Part shown: piece by piece, positions 24,089-33,977 of the stretch | Numbering within the stretch: the first letter of the stretch is position 1 | Layout: each line of letters begins with the position of its first letter | Origin: a virus | Reading direction: 5' to 3' (one strand) | Length of the DNA: 37,469 nucleotides | IMG/VR virus record: IMGVR_UViG_3300020467_001053 | Coordinates: 1 to 37,469 of that record | Notes under the pieces: model-generated | Told to the model about the DNA's origin: nothing | What the model saw: the letters and a program-made list of their open reading frames with translations, nothing else | The model's database searches: none | Made by a program: the position numbers and the translations under genes

Positions 24089-25570
24089 CTACCTATACAT
24101 GTAATAGAATGCACCTGCAACAGTTCCAGAATGATCTGAGTTAAAGTAAACTAACCCATCAGAATGTTGTGCAACAATAGTTCTAGTATAGTTTTCATTC
24201 ACAACCATTCCACCAACGCTGAAACTTGAAGGTCTTCCATACCGTGCTTGCCATTTTACTTGTCCAGTATTATTATCCCAACAAGTAATATTACATGGGT
24301 TGTTAGAATGGTTATTAGCATAAACAAGCATCACTTCTTGTGCTGGTTTTGGTGGTCTCCATAATATCATACCACCATCACTATCTCCTTGCCCATGTCC
24401 ATCAGGGTTCCATTGTGGACTATGAGATGTAAGTGTATTAATAATATCTGGATATTTGTGATTACTACTGTTACTATCTGAATAGAATGATGCGAAACCA
24501 TCGCCAAAACTATTAGTCCATTCAGTAGCATCATATTCTAGATCATTATAATTGGTAGTTACAATTCCAGCAGTGGTTCCACTTTTCTGTGTTGAACTAC
24601 CACGAACATTACTAAAATGTGTTGTATGTGGTCCACCAGTAGCAGCAGTACCAAAGGTAAAGTTATAACCACCACCTGGACTTTGTGCTTTCTGATAGGT
24701 ATAAATTCCATGCTTCTGACCCCATCTAGAAGGAGTATCACTTCCACCGAAGTTTATACCAATATACCATTTATTAGTACCATCACTAACCCATGGACCC
24801 CAATCATCCTCAGTTGGAGTTTCATTTGCATTAAAGCTGAATTGATTAGAATAAGATCTATAAACTTTAATATTATTCCAAGTATCATTATTATTGGTAA
24901 TCCAACTTGATTCACCATCCGCATCATAAATGGGAGTTGAAGAAGGAGGACCAGTACTAGTATCGTTAATAGTTATTGCAGGACTTGTACCAAGTAATGA
25001 AGTAAATGCATTATCACTGTAAAGACCAACAGAAAATATTTCATCACCTTCTGTGTTACCTAATGCAGTAGTTGCAACACTAACGGTTCCAGAAGCAGCA
25101 GCAACTTGAAAACTTCCATCAGTAGCACCATAAAAATCTGCTGCTTCTGTAGTACTATGAACTATCTGCCAATAAAGAGTTTGTCCATCTGGAACATTTG
25201 TAGTTTGTAATGTGAATACTACTGAATTACCTTCATCTACACTTAATGCAGAAGGAGCTAGATTGTAAGTTGGTACTGGTTCAACATACCCAACCTCAAC
25301 AATACTTTCAACTAAATTTGTTTGTGTATTACCATATGCAACATTAAATCCTTGCTTAGAACCACCAATAGTTTCCTCAAAGGCAGTAATTAATCCAACA
25401 TTACTATAGTGTATATTTTCATATAATGCACCACCAGTTTCAAGTCTAATAACTTGATTGAAAACATTAGTAGTAATACCAGTGGCAGCATCAAATTCTT
25501 CTGAAAGAATGGATCCACCTCCACCACCTCCAGTTCCTTTATTAATACTACTTCCAACATAACGTCCCAT
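24089..25570 (-). CDS. MGR-module fibre with Calx-beta-like domain and C-terminal adhesin domain
   Basis: A 493-residue protein. Residues 1-95 are the MGR module (MGRYVGSSINKGTGGGGGG, IHYSNVGLITAFEETIGGSK). Residues about 105-205 resemble a Calx-beta domain (SVDEGNSVVFTLQTTNVPDG, GDEIFSVGLYSD). Residues 215-493 are a Trp/Asn/Gly-rich region (WITNNNDTWNNIKVYRS, GMILWRPPKPAQEVMLVYAN) that I do not recognise, probably the tip. It shares its module with the two proteins at 12548-12844 and 25602-27221. A TATTTAT on the plus strand abuts the ATG too closely to be its promoter, so it is likely read through from 27246. Confidence 0.75.
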   Translation of the reverse strand: MGRYVGSSINKGTGGGGGGSILSEEFDAATGITTNVFNQVIRLETGGALYENIHYSNVGLITAFEETIGGSKQGFNVAYGNTQTNLVESIVEVGYVEPVPTYNLAPSALSVDEGNSVVFTLQTTNVPDGQTLYWQIVHSTTEAADFYGATDGSFQVAAASGTVSVATTALGNTEGDEIFSVGLYSDNAFTSLLGTSPAITINDTSTGPPSSTPIYDADGESSWITNNNDTWNNIKVYRSYSNQFSFNANETPTEDDWGPWVSDGTNKWYIGINFGGSDTPSRWGQKHGIYTYQKAQSPGGGYNFTFGTAATGGPHTTHFSNVRGSSTQKSGTTAGIVTTNYNDLEYDATEWTNSFGDGFASFYSDSNSSNHKYPDIINTLTSHSPQWNPDGHGQGDSDGGMILWRPPKPAQEVMLVYANNHSNNPCNITCWDNNTGQVKWQARYGRPSSFSVGGMVVNENYTRTIVAQHSDGLVYFNSDHSGTVAGAFYYMYR

Positions 25571-25601
25571 ATTTATTAATGCCAGTAGATACTATTCATA
25601 T

Positions 25602-27221
25602 TTAGGTGTTTCCAGATGCATAATCTTCAGATGCTCCAGCACCATAACTTATATAAACCAGTCCAGCACCACCAGCACCAGCAACAGCATTAGAATCGGA
25701 GTGACCTGCACCACCTCCTCCACCACCGAAGGCTCCACCGCCTCCACCACCAGCGTTTTGACCATTACCTACACCTTTTTCACCACGGTTGTTAGATGGT
25801 CCACCACCATCTCCACCAGTGTTATTGTTGTTTGTCCCTGTATTTTGTCCTTGTCCTCTTTCACCATCTTCATCTCCACCATATCCACCTGACGCATTAT
25901 TACCATCGGTTCCTCCACCGCCTCCACCAAATCCTTTGGTGTCTCCAGTTGACCAACTTTCATTCTGAACCACTAACGATCCACCATCACCACCATCACC
26001 ACCTACTCCATTATCAGCTCCACCGCCGCCGCCACCACCAGCGAAGTAGCTTCCATCTCCACCTGTCATTCCTGTTCCATTATCATTTCCACCGCCGCCG
26101 CCACCGCCAGCACCACTAGTTCCATCTGCCTGAGGTCCCTTATTATTAGAATGACCCCATCCACTAGCATGGTATGGATATCCTCCACCACCAGTACCGT
26201 TAATAGCACCATTACTACCTTGACCACCAGATCTATAACTATTACCACTTCCTTGGTTATTACCGTATCCACCTTCTCCACCACTAGCAGATATTGTTAG
26301 ACCTGGACCTTGGAATTCACTAGTGCCTCCTGCATTTCCCTGTGCATTATAACTTCTAGATCCACCAGATCCAACAGTTAAACTATATGAAGTTCCAGGT
26401 ACTAAGTTAGTATATTTCTTCAGAGCAGCACCACCGCCAGCTCCACCACCATATTGTCCACCAGCACCTCCACCTCCAATAACAATTACTCTTGCTTGAG
26501 TTACTCCAGCAGGTACAGTCCAACTAGTAGATCCAGGACTATAGAATGCAACATGAGTTAGAGGACCACCACCGCCACCGCCACCTGGATCAGATGAAGT
26601 TCCATTAATTTTTACGGCAACACTAGATCCAACCATTTTATCTTTAGTTCTATCTGAGTTAACATAAAGACTAACACCAAAAAAACTATTAGGTCCTTCA
26701 CTACTAATACCAGTACCAGTCCTTACATCAAATGTCCCTATACCAGCAGTAACAGTAAAGTCTCCTTGCGTTGAACCAGTACCAACCAGATTAGTACTAT
26801 TTGCTGACCAATATAATGTAGTTCCATCAGGTACTTTACTGGTATTACAAGTAAATAAACAAGGAGTATCTTCATCTACAGATGTTACAATACCAGCAGT
26901 AGTCGCACCCGTTGGACTTAATAAGTAGGTTGGAAATTCATCTACTTTTTGTATCTTACTTATTAAATCATTACCTGTATTATAAATTACTTGCCATCCT
27001 TGAGTTTGACCAGAAACAGTTTCATTATAACCTGTAATTAATCCAACATTGTTATATAATACCGTTTCATATTTCTTATCTCCCAAAGTTATATTACTTA
27101 CATTATTAGAAACCGCAGTAGATATACCAGTAGCTCTAGTAAATTCCCTAGTAAGAAGTACTCCAGCACCACCACCGCCACCAGTTTTTTTGTTAATACT
27201 ACTTCCTACAAATCTTCCCAT
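25602..27221 (-). CDS. MGR-module fibre with Calx-beta-like and glycine-rich tip domains
   Basis: A 539-residue protein. Residues 1-95 are the MGR module (MGRFVGSSINKKTGGGGG, LYNNVGLITGYNETVSGQTQ). Residues 100-215 resemble a Calx-beta domain (SVDEDTPCLFTCNTSKVPDG). Residues 225-539 are the glycine-rich tip (TSWTVPAGVTQARVIVIGGG, then long Gly runs), ending GLVYISYGAGASEDYASGNT. So it joins the module of one neighbour to the tip type of another. The first gene of a late unit (promoters at 27246-27256). Confidence 0.8.
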   Translation of the reverse strand: MGRFVGSSINKKTGGGGGAGVLLTREFTRATGISTAVSNNVSNITLGDKKYETVLYNNVGLITGYNETVSGQTQGWQVIYNTGNDLISKIQKVDEFPTYLLSPTGATTAGIVTSVDEDTPCLFTCNTSKVPDGTTLYWSANSTNLVGTGSTQGDFTVTAGIGTFDVRTGTGISSEGPNSFFGVSLYVNSDRTKDKMVGSSVAVKINGTSSDPGGGGGGGPLTHVAFYSPGSTSWTVPAGVTQARVIVIGGGGAGGQYGGGAGGGAALKKYTNLVPGTSYSLTVGSGGSRSYNAQGNAGGTSEFQGPGLTISASGGEGGYGNNQGSGNSYRSGGQGSNGAINGTGGGGYPYHASGWGHSNNKGPQADGTSGAGGGGGGGNDNGTGMTGGDGSYFAGGGGGGGADNGVGGDGGDGGSLVVQNESWSTGDTKGFGGGGGGTDGNNASGGYGGDEDGERGQGQNTGTNNNNTGGDGGGPSNNRGEKGVGNGQNAGGGGGGAFGGGGGGAGHSDSNAVAGAGGAGLVYISYGAGASEDYASGNT

Positions 27222-27245
27222 TGTGAATTTCCAATCCTATCTATC

Positions 27246-27256
27246 TATTTATTTAT
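27246..27256 (-). promoter_or_regulatory. Tandem overlapping T4-type late promoter
   Basis: CATAAATAAATA on the minus strand contains two overlapping ATAAATA cores (27250-27256 and 27246-27252), 25-35 bases upstream of the ATG at 27221. Confidence 0.65.
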
Positions 27257-29484
27257 GAAGTATAATGTATTTTAACTCCCGAAAGAGTAAGACCATCACC
27301 AGGTTTTATTGTAAATGGATAATTCTGTACTTCTACTGGAGGATATAATTCATTATAAGTCAATGCTTGCCAAGGAACAATTCTCTTTCCACCCTCAAGA
27401 CCTGCTTGCTGATCCCAATTAGTAGTCATAGCAGTAGTAGACTCTGTTCCCTGATGAAAATCTGTAGCAGGTAATTCCCCACAATCATTTTCTAACCAAT
27501 CTTTTACATCCTGCCAAGTCCATTCTCTATTATACTGAACCCTAGTAGCAATCATACCAGCAGTACTTGGACAAGCAGAACTAGTTCCACCAAACCAAGT
27601 ATCATATGCATCTTCAGATAATCCAGTATAACTATCTTGTCTTAAATAATTACTGCTTCCAGTATTTTCTTTTCCATAAGTAGTTAAAGATCCATCACCA
27701 GGTGCATAGCAAACAACTGCTTCACCACAACAACTATAATTAGCTTTACTCTCTAAATTATTAGAGTACACAGTTCCGCTATATGCAGAAGTTTGACCAC
27801 TATAAGTATCATTAAGAGCACCAACAGAAAGAACAGGGTAAACTCTTTTACCAGTAGCACCATCAGTATAACTTCCTATTTGATTAGGAAAACCATGTCT
27901 ACTCGTAGTCATATAAAAAGTTCTTCCATTATAATTATAAATTGCATTAATTAATGCAGTATTCTGATTACCACTATCTGCTGTTACATAATTATTATAA
28001 TCTGGATGATCAGAATTCACCACCTTCTGACTAGAATTTCCAGCAGCAGCAACAAAAATAACACCTGATGCGATCAATTCATCACCAGCAGTTAATTCCG
28101 AATTACTCATCATTTCACCAGTAGCTCTCATACCATCACCAGTATAACCTATATGTCTAGTAAAATTTGGTCTTATAGTTAAAGGAAACCCTGTACCAAA
28201 TGGAACACCTGTAGGTTGACTATTCTGATCATATCCACTAGTTCCAACTCTAAAATAATAGCTTCCACCAGAAGGATTACCAGTACTATAACGATATCCC
28301 CAACTGTTACTTGATATTGTTGGATTCTTATTACCATAAGTTGGATTAGATGGTTTATTCACATGAAATATCTTTTGCATATCAAATGTCTCTTCAAAAC
28401 TTAGAGTATACCAACCCATACATGCTACTGAAATTTTATTACAATTGTATGCCCAACCCATAGTTTTACCATAAGTTTGTCCCATACATTCTGTTCCATG
28501 CACATTATTAACATAATCTACAGGATATGCTGCAGGGGTTCCATTATTATTCGCCCTAGTATAACTACTAGTAAAACTAGATACTTGACCCCAACCCTGA
28601 GCATTTGTTGATCTCTGAGAAGAATTCTGCCACCAATTTCTTGCAACACTTTCAACAGGAACAGTAGTACCATCCCAACGTAAAGTTAATCTATTAGTTG
28701 AATCTGCCTCAAACCACTCAGGATCAAGATAATAAGGAATATCCAAAACCAAATCTAAAATATCACAAGTTCCTGTAGTAGCAGAAGTAGCAGATGAGTG
28801 GAATCCAGCTTTTAATAAATTTCCACCAACATATCCATTAGGATGTACTTCACCAGTATTATTCTGAAATTCTGGATGAGCCATCCAATATGGAGTATCA
28901 CAAACAATCACATCAACATCTGTTCCATCACCATTATAATTTACTTGTGATGTGATCATAGTATCATTAGAAGGACTCCAAGGATCTGCCTTCTGTTCAA
29001 GTCTTGCGACAGTATATCCTCCTCTGTTAATATCATCAGTAGAAGTACTATCCAGATAATAACCACTTCCATGATACCTATAATATCTTTCAGCACCATT
29101 AGGCCATCTTACTGCCTGAATTAAATCTTTTGGATTTTGTTTATATGTTCCTGGATATGCAGAATAATCTATATTAACCGATTTAACTTTAGGATGTTTT
29201 TTAACATCTTCCGCTTCAGCATCTGTCAATAGATAAGTTGCATGTAATTTACTATGCTCTTTTATTTCAGGACACTCAATCCTATCTGATGGAATATTAT
29301 CTTCTAATGTACCATCCTTCATTAAAAGTTCATGTATATCTAACCAATCACATTCTCTATAACAATTAACAACATATCTTTTTTTACCAGTACCTTCAGG
29401 TTCTCTAGGAAGAGTTCTTTTGACACCCTCAAAATCAAGGGAATAAGATTCTGGTATATGATCGCTATTATTAACTACAGTCAT
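27253..29484 (-). CDS. Subtilisin-family (S8) serine protease in the fibre operon
   Basis: A 743-residue protein with a complete subtilase set: Asp196 in DVDVIVCDTPYW, His329 in NNVHGTECMG, the oxyanion Asn483 in VAAAGNSS and catalytic Ser635 in FGGTSSACPSTAGMIA (GTSxxxP box). Long insertions lie between Asp and His (200-325) and between His and Ser. The N-terminal 1-170 could be a propeptide-like or docking part (HATYLLTDAEAEDVKKHPKV resembles the end of an I9 inhibitor domain). The C-terminus (TIKPGDGLTLSGVKIHYTS) matches fibre proteins. It has no signal peptide. It probably is a virion-bound protease for fibre maturation or for digesting host surface protein. Confidence 0.85.
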   Translation of the reverse strand: MTVVNNSDHIPESYSLDFEGVKRTLPREPEGTGKKRYVVNCYRECDWLDIHELLMKDGTLEDNIPSDRIECPEIKEHSKLHATYLLTDAEAEDVKKHPKVKSVNIDYSAYPGTYKQNPKDLIQAVRWPNGAERYYRYHGSGYYLDSTSTDDINRGGYTVARLEQKADPWSPSNDTMITSQVNYNGDGTDVDVIVCDTPYWMAHPEFQNNTGEVHPNGYVGGNLLKAGFHSSATSATTGTCDILDLVLDIPYYLDPEWFEADSTNRLTLRWDGTTVPVESVARNWWQNSSQRSTNAQGWGQVSSFTSSYTRANNNGTPAAYPVDYVNNVHGTECMGQTYGKTMGWAYNCNKISVACMGWYTLSFEETFDMQKIFHVNKPSNPTYGNKNPTISSNSWGYRYSTGNPSGGSYYFRVGTSGYDQNSQPTGVPFGTGFPLTIRPNFTRHIGYTGDGMRATGEMMSNSELTAGDELIASGVIFVAAAGNSSQKVVNSDHPDYNNYVTADSGNQNTALINAIYNYNGRTFYMTTSRHGFPNQIGSYTDGATGKRVYPVLSVGALNDTYSGQTSAYSGTVYSNNLESKANYSCCGEAVVCYAPGDGSLTTYGKENTGSSNYLRQDSYTGLSEDAYDTWFGGTSSACPSTAGMIATRVQYNREWTWQDVKDWLENDCGELPATDFHQGTESTTAMTTNWDQQAGLEGGKRIVPWQALTYNELYPPVEVQNYPFTIKPGDGLTLSGVKIHYTS

Positions 29485-29486
29485 AT

Positions 29487-30176
29487 CTAAATTATAGTCT
29501 GTCTAGTAAATTTATAATTTATAGTGCCGCCTTGGTTAGGTAAAGTCTTTAACCACAATTCAACAGTAGTACCACCAATAAGAGTAGATGCAATAGAAAC
29601 TATTCTATCTTCATGATACATAACAGCATATTCTTGATCATATGCAAATCCTGAAGCACTATCATCCATCACAAGAATCTTCTGTGCTTGAACATTTCCA
29701 GTATTATTAATAAAGAAAGTATATTCAGCAGTACTAAAATCAGTAAGACTCCAAGAATCTACAGTCTGTGCATAACCAACTATTGCAGTATACTCACCTT
29801 TACCTGTCTTAACACCATATAAATCTTCAACTTGCAATGGAGTAATAGGATTTGTAGTTCCTATACCCACACTCTTGTTTGTATGAATACCTACATCACT
29901 AACACCCCATGTTCCTGCAGTTCCAACAACATTTCCACCACCACCTGTGAAAATACAGTTAGCTACATCATTAATAATAGATACAGTAACTCCACTACCA
30001 ACAAAATTTACTGTCCCTGCTGTACCAACATTAGTACCTTCATCTTGAATACCTATTAAAATAGTTGATCCAGGATTTGCAACTACCTTCCAAGTAGTCC
30101 CATCCCATCTCCAGGATACACCTAGACTATTATAAGTATCATTTACTGTAGGATTACTAGGAAAATTTAATGCCAT
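29487..30176 (-). CDS. Short tail-fibre protein
   Basis: A 229-residue protein with start MALNFPSNPTVNDTYNSLG and the WRWDGTTWKVV element seen at the start of many phage fibre proteins, then GIGTTNPITPLQVEDLYG (about 103-120) and a beta-rich C-terminus (GTINYKFTRQTII). It precedes the protease gene by two bases and may dock it. The ribosome site overlaps the upstream stop (GGTGGATAAATG). Confidence 0.7.
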   Translation of the reverse strand: MALNFPSNPTVNDTYNSLGVSWRWDGTTWKVVANPGSTILIGIQDEGTNVGTAGTVNFVGSGVTVSIINDVANCIFTGGGGNVVGTAGTWGVSDVGIHTNKSVGIGTTNPITPLQVEDLYGVKTGKGEYTAIVGYAQTVDSWSLTDFSTAEYTFFINNTGNVQAQKILVMDDSASGFAYDQEYAVMYHEDRIVSIASTLIGGTTVELWLKTLPNQGGTINYKFTRQTII

Positions 30177-30515
30177 TTATCCACCCTCTGGAATAATTAA
30201 TATATTATAACTAGTAACTCCTGACGTTGAAAAACCTTTACCAGTTGGCAATACAAATTCCAAAGGTACACCATATCTTGTATTATATCCACCAGTATTA
30301 GTTTGATTCTGTCCATATTGTCCTTGATCATTATGAGATCCAAGATACTTACCCACAATAGTGTATGAGGGCATACTTATATTATTCATATCACCAATAC
30401 TAAAAGATCCAGGACTACTATCAACTTGTATAAAATACACAATAACTCGCACATTTTGACCTGTACTATTAGACCAACTTACGTTTGAGGTTCCTTGTAA
30501 GACTTCGCTTGCCAT
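30177..30515 (-). CDS. Small fibre-operon protein
   Basis: A 112-residue protein (MASEVLQGTSNVSWSNSTGQ start, NVRVIVYFIQVDSSPGSFSI, YNILIIPEGG end). Beta-rich, no family recognised. The first gene of a late unit (promoter 30538-30544). Size and place resemble the other small beta proteins that begin fibre units at 13176 and 34319. Confidence 0.6.
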   Translation of the reverse strand: MASEVLQGTSNVSWSNSTGQNVRVIVYFIQVDSSPGSFSIGDMNNISMPSYTIVGKYLGSHNDQGQYGQNQTNTGGYNTRYGVPLEFVLPTGKGFSTSGVTSYNILIIPEGG

Positions 30516-30537
30516 TTTTAATACGTTATTATTTTTA

Positions 30538-30544
30538 TATTTAT
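30538..30544 (-). promoter_or_regulatory. T4-type late promoter
   Basis: ATAAATA (context CCATAAATATAAA) on the minus strand, about 22 bases upstream of the ATG at 30515, overlapping the stop codon of the 1141-residue fibre gene. Confidence 0.6.
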
Positions 30545-33500
30545 GGAGGAGAACTAAATCCCTTAGTTACGAATGGATTTTGAGATCCAACAGTAGCATC
30601 AACATTTATCTTCTGCCAATCATCATCAGTATATGCACTATTAGCATTACCATCAATCATTTCAGATGGATATAGATCTGTAATCTCTGTCTTAGTATTA
30701 TCTAGAGAAGTTAGATACGCTATAAGATCTTGTAATGTTAATTGTTTAAGTTGAGTTTTAGCAGGACTATACCCAAATATAGTATTAGCATGTGAAATTG
30801 CACCACTACCATCACCACCAAGATCGGTAATTGACTTAGGAAGAGATTCTATATGTCTCTTCTTCATCTTCATATCACCTGTACTGGTATCAATCTTATT
30901 CTGATCACCAAGCCAAATTGAATTATCAGATAAGAACAAGTGTCTTATCTTTTTATCTGCAGATCCTATATCAAATTGCTCATGTCTTATTGGAAGTAAA
31001 TGACCACCAATCCAGTTTTGATATGCATTCAGATGGATTTTCTCTCCACCCAATTCAAGAACATTTTGTTGAATACCACTACCCCAATGAGCAGGAATAG
31101 TACCAATACCAATTGTTGCACCATAACCAGTGTAACTAATTGCACTAGTAGCAATTGAAACTGATCCAGCACCGAAAGATCCAACTCCAGTAACTCTAAG
31201 ATCACCATCAACCAACAATGCAGTTGTTGCTCCACCCACTACAACATTATTACTATTAGCAGAGAATGTAGTAACACCAGCAATACTTACATTATCTAAA
31301 TTGGTATGTCCATCTACATCAATATCATTAGCAATTATAGATCCAGTAACAGTTGTTACTCCAGAAACACTTACATTATCTAAATTTGTATGACCTTCTA
31401 CATCTAATTCTCTAGCAAATACATCACCATAAAAATCTACAGCAGTTATAGAACTAGATGAAGATACATTTCCTGTAACTTCTATACCAGATGTAGTTGT
31501 TTCTATTCTCAAACTTCCATTATGTAATATTCTAGTAAACGAACTAGATCCATCAACATATGTTGCTGTTGGAGATTTAAGTGCAACAGTTCCTCCAGTA
31601 GATTCTACAAATAAATCACCACTAGCATCAGTATTTTTTAATAATACATCACCACCAGATCCTTCAAGAAGCATATCATTAGAGATATACCTAGAGGCGG
31701 TTACAACTCCAGCAGCAACAATTCCACTAGCATCTATTGTAGTAGCACTACCAACACTTACTTCCAGTGCTGTTGCTATACCAGCAATTGATACATTAGT
31801 ACTAAACGTACCATCAGCAGCATATAATGAAGTAGATGTTATAATACCTGTAATATTAACATTACCAGTTCCTGTAATATTTTTATTGTAAAGATCTAAA
31901 TCCCCACCCAACTGTGGTGTAGGATCATTTATTATTTCAATAGTACCAGCACCACCACCTGTTGGTGAAGCGTCAACCCATTGACCACTATCTACATCAC
32001 TATAATAAACTTTTAATGTACCTTCATCAGATTTCCACCATAACTCACCATCACTCGGAGAAGTTGGTGCAGTATCATCTGTTACAATACTAGGACGAAG
32101 AACACCAGTTATTCCAGAACCATCACCAACAAAGGATGTAGCACTTACAACACCAACAGCATTAATACCACCAGAAAGAACTTTAATTCCATCTCTTGCA
32201 GTTACAATACCAACTGAATCTATATTTGTTACGTCCTCATAAGTTAATGTTCCTCCAATAGAAACATTACCAAGGAAAACTGCATTAGTAGCTTGAATAT
32301 CTCCACTAATTGTTGCAGTATTTACATTTACTGATGTACCTGTAAGATTACCAACTAAATTTCCAGAGAAAGTTTGAGAGGTTATAACACCAGCATTTAC
32401 AGTTATACCTGTAGCATCTACTGATCTAACATCTAAATTAGGTCTACCTACTATACCACTAGCAGTACTAGCATTACCATTTAGAGTACCATTTACAGTA
32501 CCAACTAAGTTAGCATTAACAACAGAAAGAGTTAAAGCATTTGATGCTGGATTATATGTAAAATCATTATCAGTTTTAGGAGTACGCTTACCACTTATCG
32601 CATCAGAAAAAAGAGGATAGAAAGTACTATTAGTAAAACTATCTGATTGAACATCTACCTTAACATTAGAAAGAGTAGATCCATCACCATAATAACTACC
32701 ACTAGTAATGGAACTTCCGATTGTTAGATTACTACCATAGTAGGTTAAAGCATATCCAGATTTTGCAGTAATTACACCAGCAACACTAACTGTAGTATTC
32801 TCATTAGCACCTGGAGGTCCATCAAATGTTATACTATCAGAACTTCTAATAGATAATGGATATGTAAATGAATTTAATAAGTTAGACTCAAGGTTTGTAG
32901 TTCCAGCATATTGAGATACTAACTGGAAATTTCCAAGAGGACCAAGAGTAAGTACTCCAGTCTTTACACCACCTCTACCAGTACCATAAGTATCATGTAG
33001 TGTATCAATCTCTTGATATACCTTTAATCCATTAGTAGCAGTTTCAAATTTGGTATCTCCATTATACTTAAATGTAGATAGACCAGCAACTTCTATTCTC
33101 TCAAAGAATGTAAGTCCTTCAGTGTTTATACCAGTAGCACCTCCTCCACCTGATATACTAATATCTACAGTATCAGTAGTTGAATTATATAAGAATGTAT
33201 TTCCTGTTCCAACAAAATTTAATTGAGTAACTCCTGTTCCAATAATAGTACCACCAGAATGGACACCAACACCAGATATAACTCCAGTTAATTCAGTACC
33301 ATCACCAACAAATTTAGTAGCAGTTATAACTCCAGATACATTAAGATTACCAGTACCCGAAATATCAAAACCATTTAGATCTAAATCACCACCAAGTTGA
33401 GGAGTAGTATCTTCTACAATATTCTGTATTCCAACACCAGCAGCACCACCACCAGCAGCAAGACTAGTAGCATTAAATGAAATTATTTCAACACTATCTC

Positions 33501-33966
33501 CAGCAAAACATCCACTATTTAAAACAATTTCACTACCACTGCTAGAATCATATTCACTACCACTTAATTTAACACCATTAAGATATACATCAACAAACTG
33601 AGTATTATAAACAAAACTAAATGTCGTTTGACCTGCAGTTGCAACAAATGTTTGAGTATTTCTAACTGAGGGGAAAGATGCCCAAAGAACACCAGTTTCT
33701 GTTCTTTGTAAGAATTGTCCTGGAGAACCTTCCGAACTACCTGCAGTTATAGGTCCACCAAAGGTGGCAATACCAGTTACAGTAAGATTCCTAGTCTCAA
33801 TATCACCATCAATAATTCCATCAGTTCCCGTAACCTTAAGTTGAGGAACACTTAAAATACCACTAATTCTTGTGTTTCCTATTACATCAAGGACAAGCTT
33901 ATTATCGGTAAAAGAACTTATACCGATATGTTGATGTGTTAATCTACCGCTTCTAAACCTTGTCAT
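30541..33966 (-). CDS. Long tail fibre with many beta-repeats
   Basis: A 1141-residue fibre. It starts MTRFRSGRLTHQHIGISSFT and is built largely from short beta-repeats of the type GNLNVSGVITATKFVGDGTE and (V/I)TG(I/V)(A/I)T, repeated throughout, with the element TPQLGGDLDL appearing twice. Such repeats form trimeric beta-helical shafts. The C-terminal part (QNVLELGGEKIHLNAYQNWI, DLYPSEMIDGNANSAYTDDD) is distinct and probably the tip. The length and repeats suit a distal long tail fibre; an intramolecular chaperone is not evident. Confidence 0.8.
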   Translation of the reverse strand: MTRFRSGRLTHQHIGISSFTDNKLVLDVIGNTRISGILSVPQLKVTGTDGIIDGDIETRNLTVTGIATFGGPITAGSSEGSPGQFLQRTETGVLWASFPSVRNTQTFVATAGQTTFSFVYNTQFVDVYLNGVKLSGSEYDSSSGSEIVLNSGCFAGDSVEIISFNATSLAAGGGAAGVGIQNIVEDTTPQLGGDLDLNGFDISGTGNLNVSGVITATKFVGDGTELTGVISGVGVHSGGTIIGTGVTQLNFVGTGNTFLYNSTTDTVDISISGGGGATGINTEGLTFFERIEVAGLSTFKYNGDTKFETATNGLKVYQEIDTLHDTYGTGRGGVKTGVLTLGPLGNFQLVSQYAGTTNLESNLLNSFTYPLSIRSSDSITFDGPPGANENTTVSVAGVITAKSGYALTYYGSNLTIGSSITSGSYYGDGSTLSNVKVDVQSDSFTNSTFYPLFSDAISGKRTPKTDNDFTYNPASNALTLSVVNANLVGTVNGTLNGNASTASGIVGRPNLDVRSVDATGITVNAGVITSQTFSGNLVGNLTGTSVNVNTATISGDIQATNAVFLGNVSIGGTLTYEDVTNIDSVGIVTARDGIKVLSGGINAVGVVSATSFVGDGSGITGVLRPSIVTDDTAPTSPSDGELWWKSDEGTLKVYYSDVDSGQWVDASPTGGGAGTIEIINDPTPQLGGDLDLYNKNITGTGNVNITGIITSTSLYAADGTFSTNVSIAGIATALEVSVGSATTIDASGIVAAGVVTASRYISNDMLLEGSGGDVLLKNTDASGDLFVESTGGTVALKSPTATYVDGSSSFTRILHNGSLRIETTTSGIEVTGNVSSSSSITAVDFYGDVFARELDVEGHTNLDNVSVSGVTTVTGSIIANDIDVDGHTNLDNVSIAGVTTFSANSNNVVVGGATTALLVDGDLRVTGVGSFGAGSVSIATSAISYTGYGATIGIGTIPAHWGSGIQQNVLELGGEKIHLNAYQNWIGGHLLPIRHEQFDIGSADKKIRHLFLSDNSIWLGDQNKIDTSTGDMKMKKRHIESLPKSITDLGGDGSGAISHANTIFGYSPAKTQLKQLTLQDLIAYLTSLDNTKTEITDLYPSEMIDGNANSAYTDDDWQKINVDATVGSQNPFVTKGFSSPP
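31286..31408 (-). repeat. 84-bp direct repeat in the fibre shaft
   Basis: Two near-identical segments around CTTACATTATCTAAATT on the plus strand, at about 31286 and 31370, encode GHTNLDNVS(V/I)(S/A)GVTT in each copy. The 84-bp period is 28 residues. Confidence 0.7.
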
Positions 33967-33977
33967 TACTTGATATA

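Noticed and set aside
25570-25576. ATAAATA next to the ATG of the 493-residue gene as a late promoter
   Set aside because: It abuts the start codon, so transcription would begin inside the gene.
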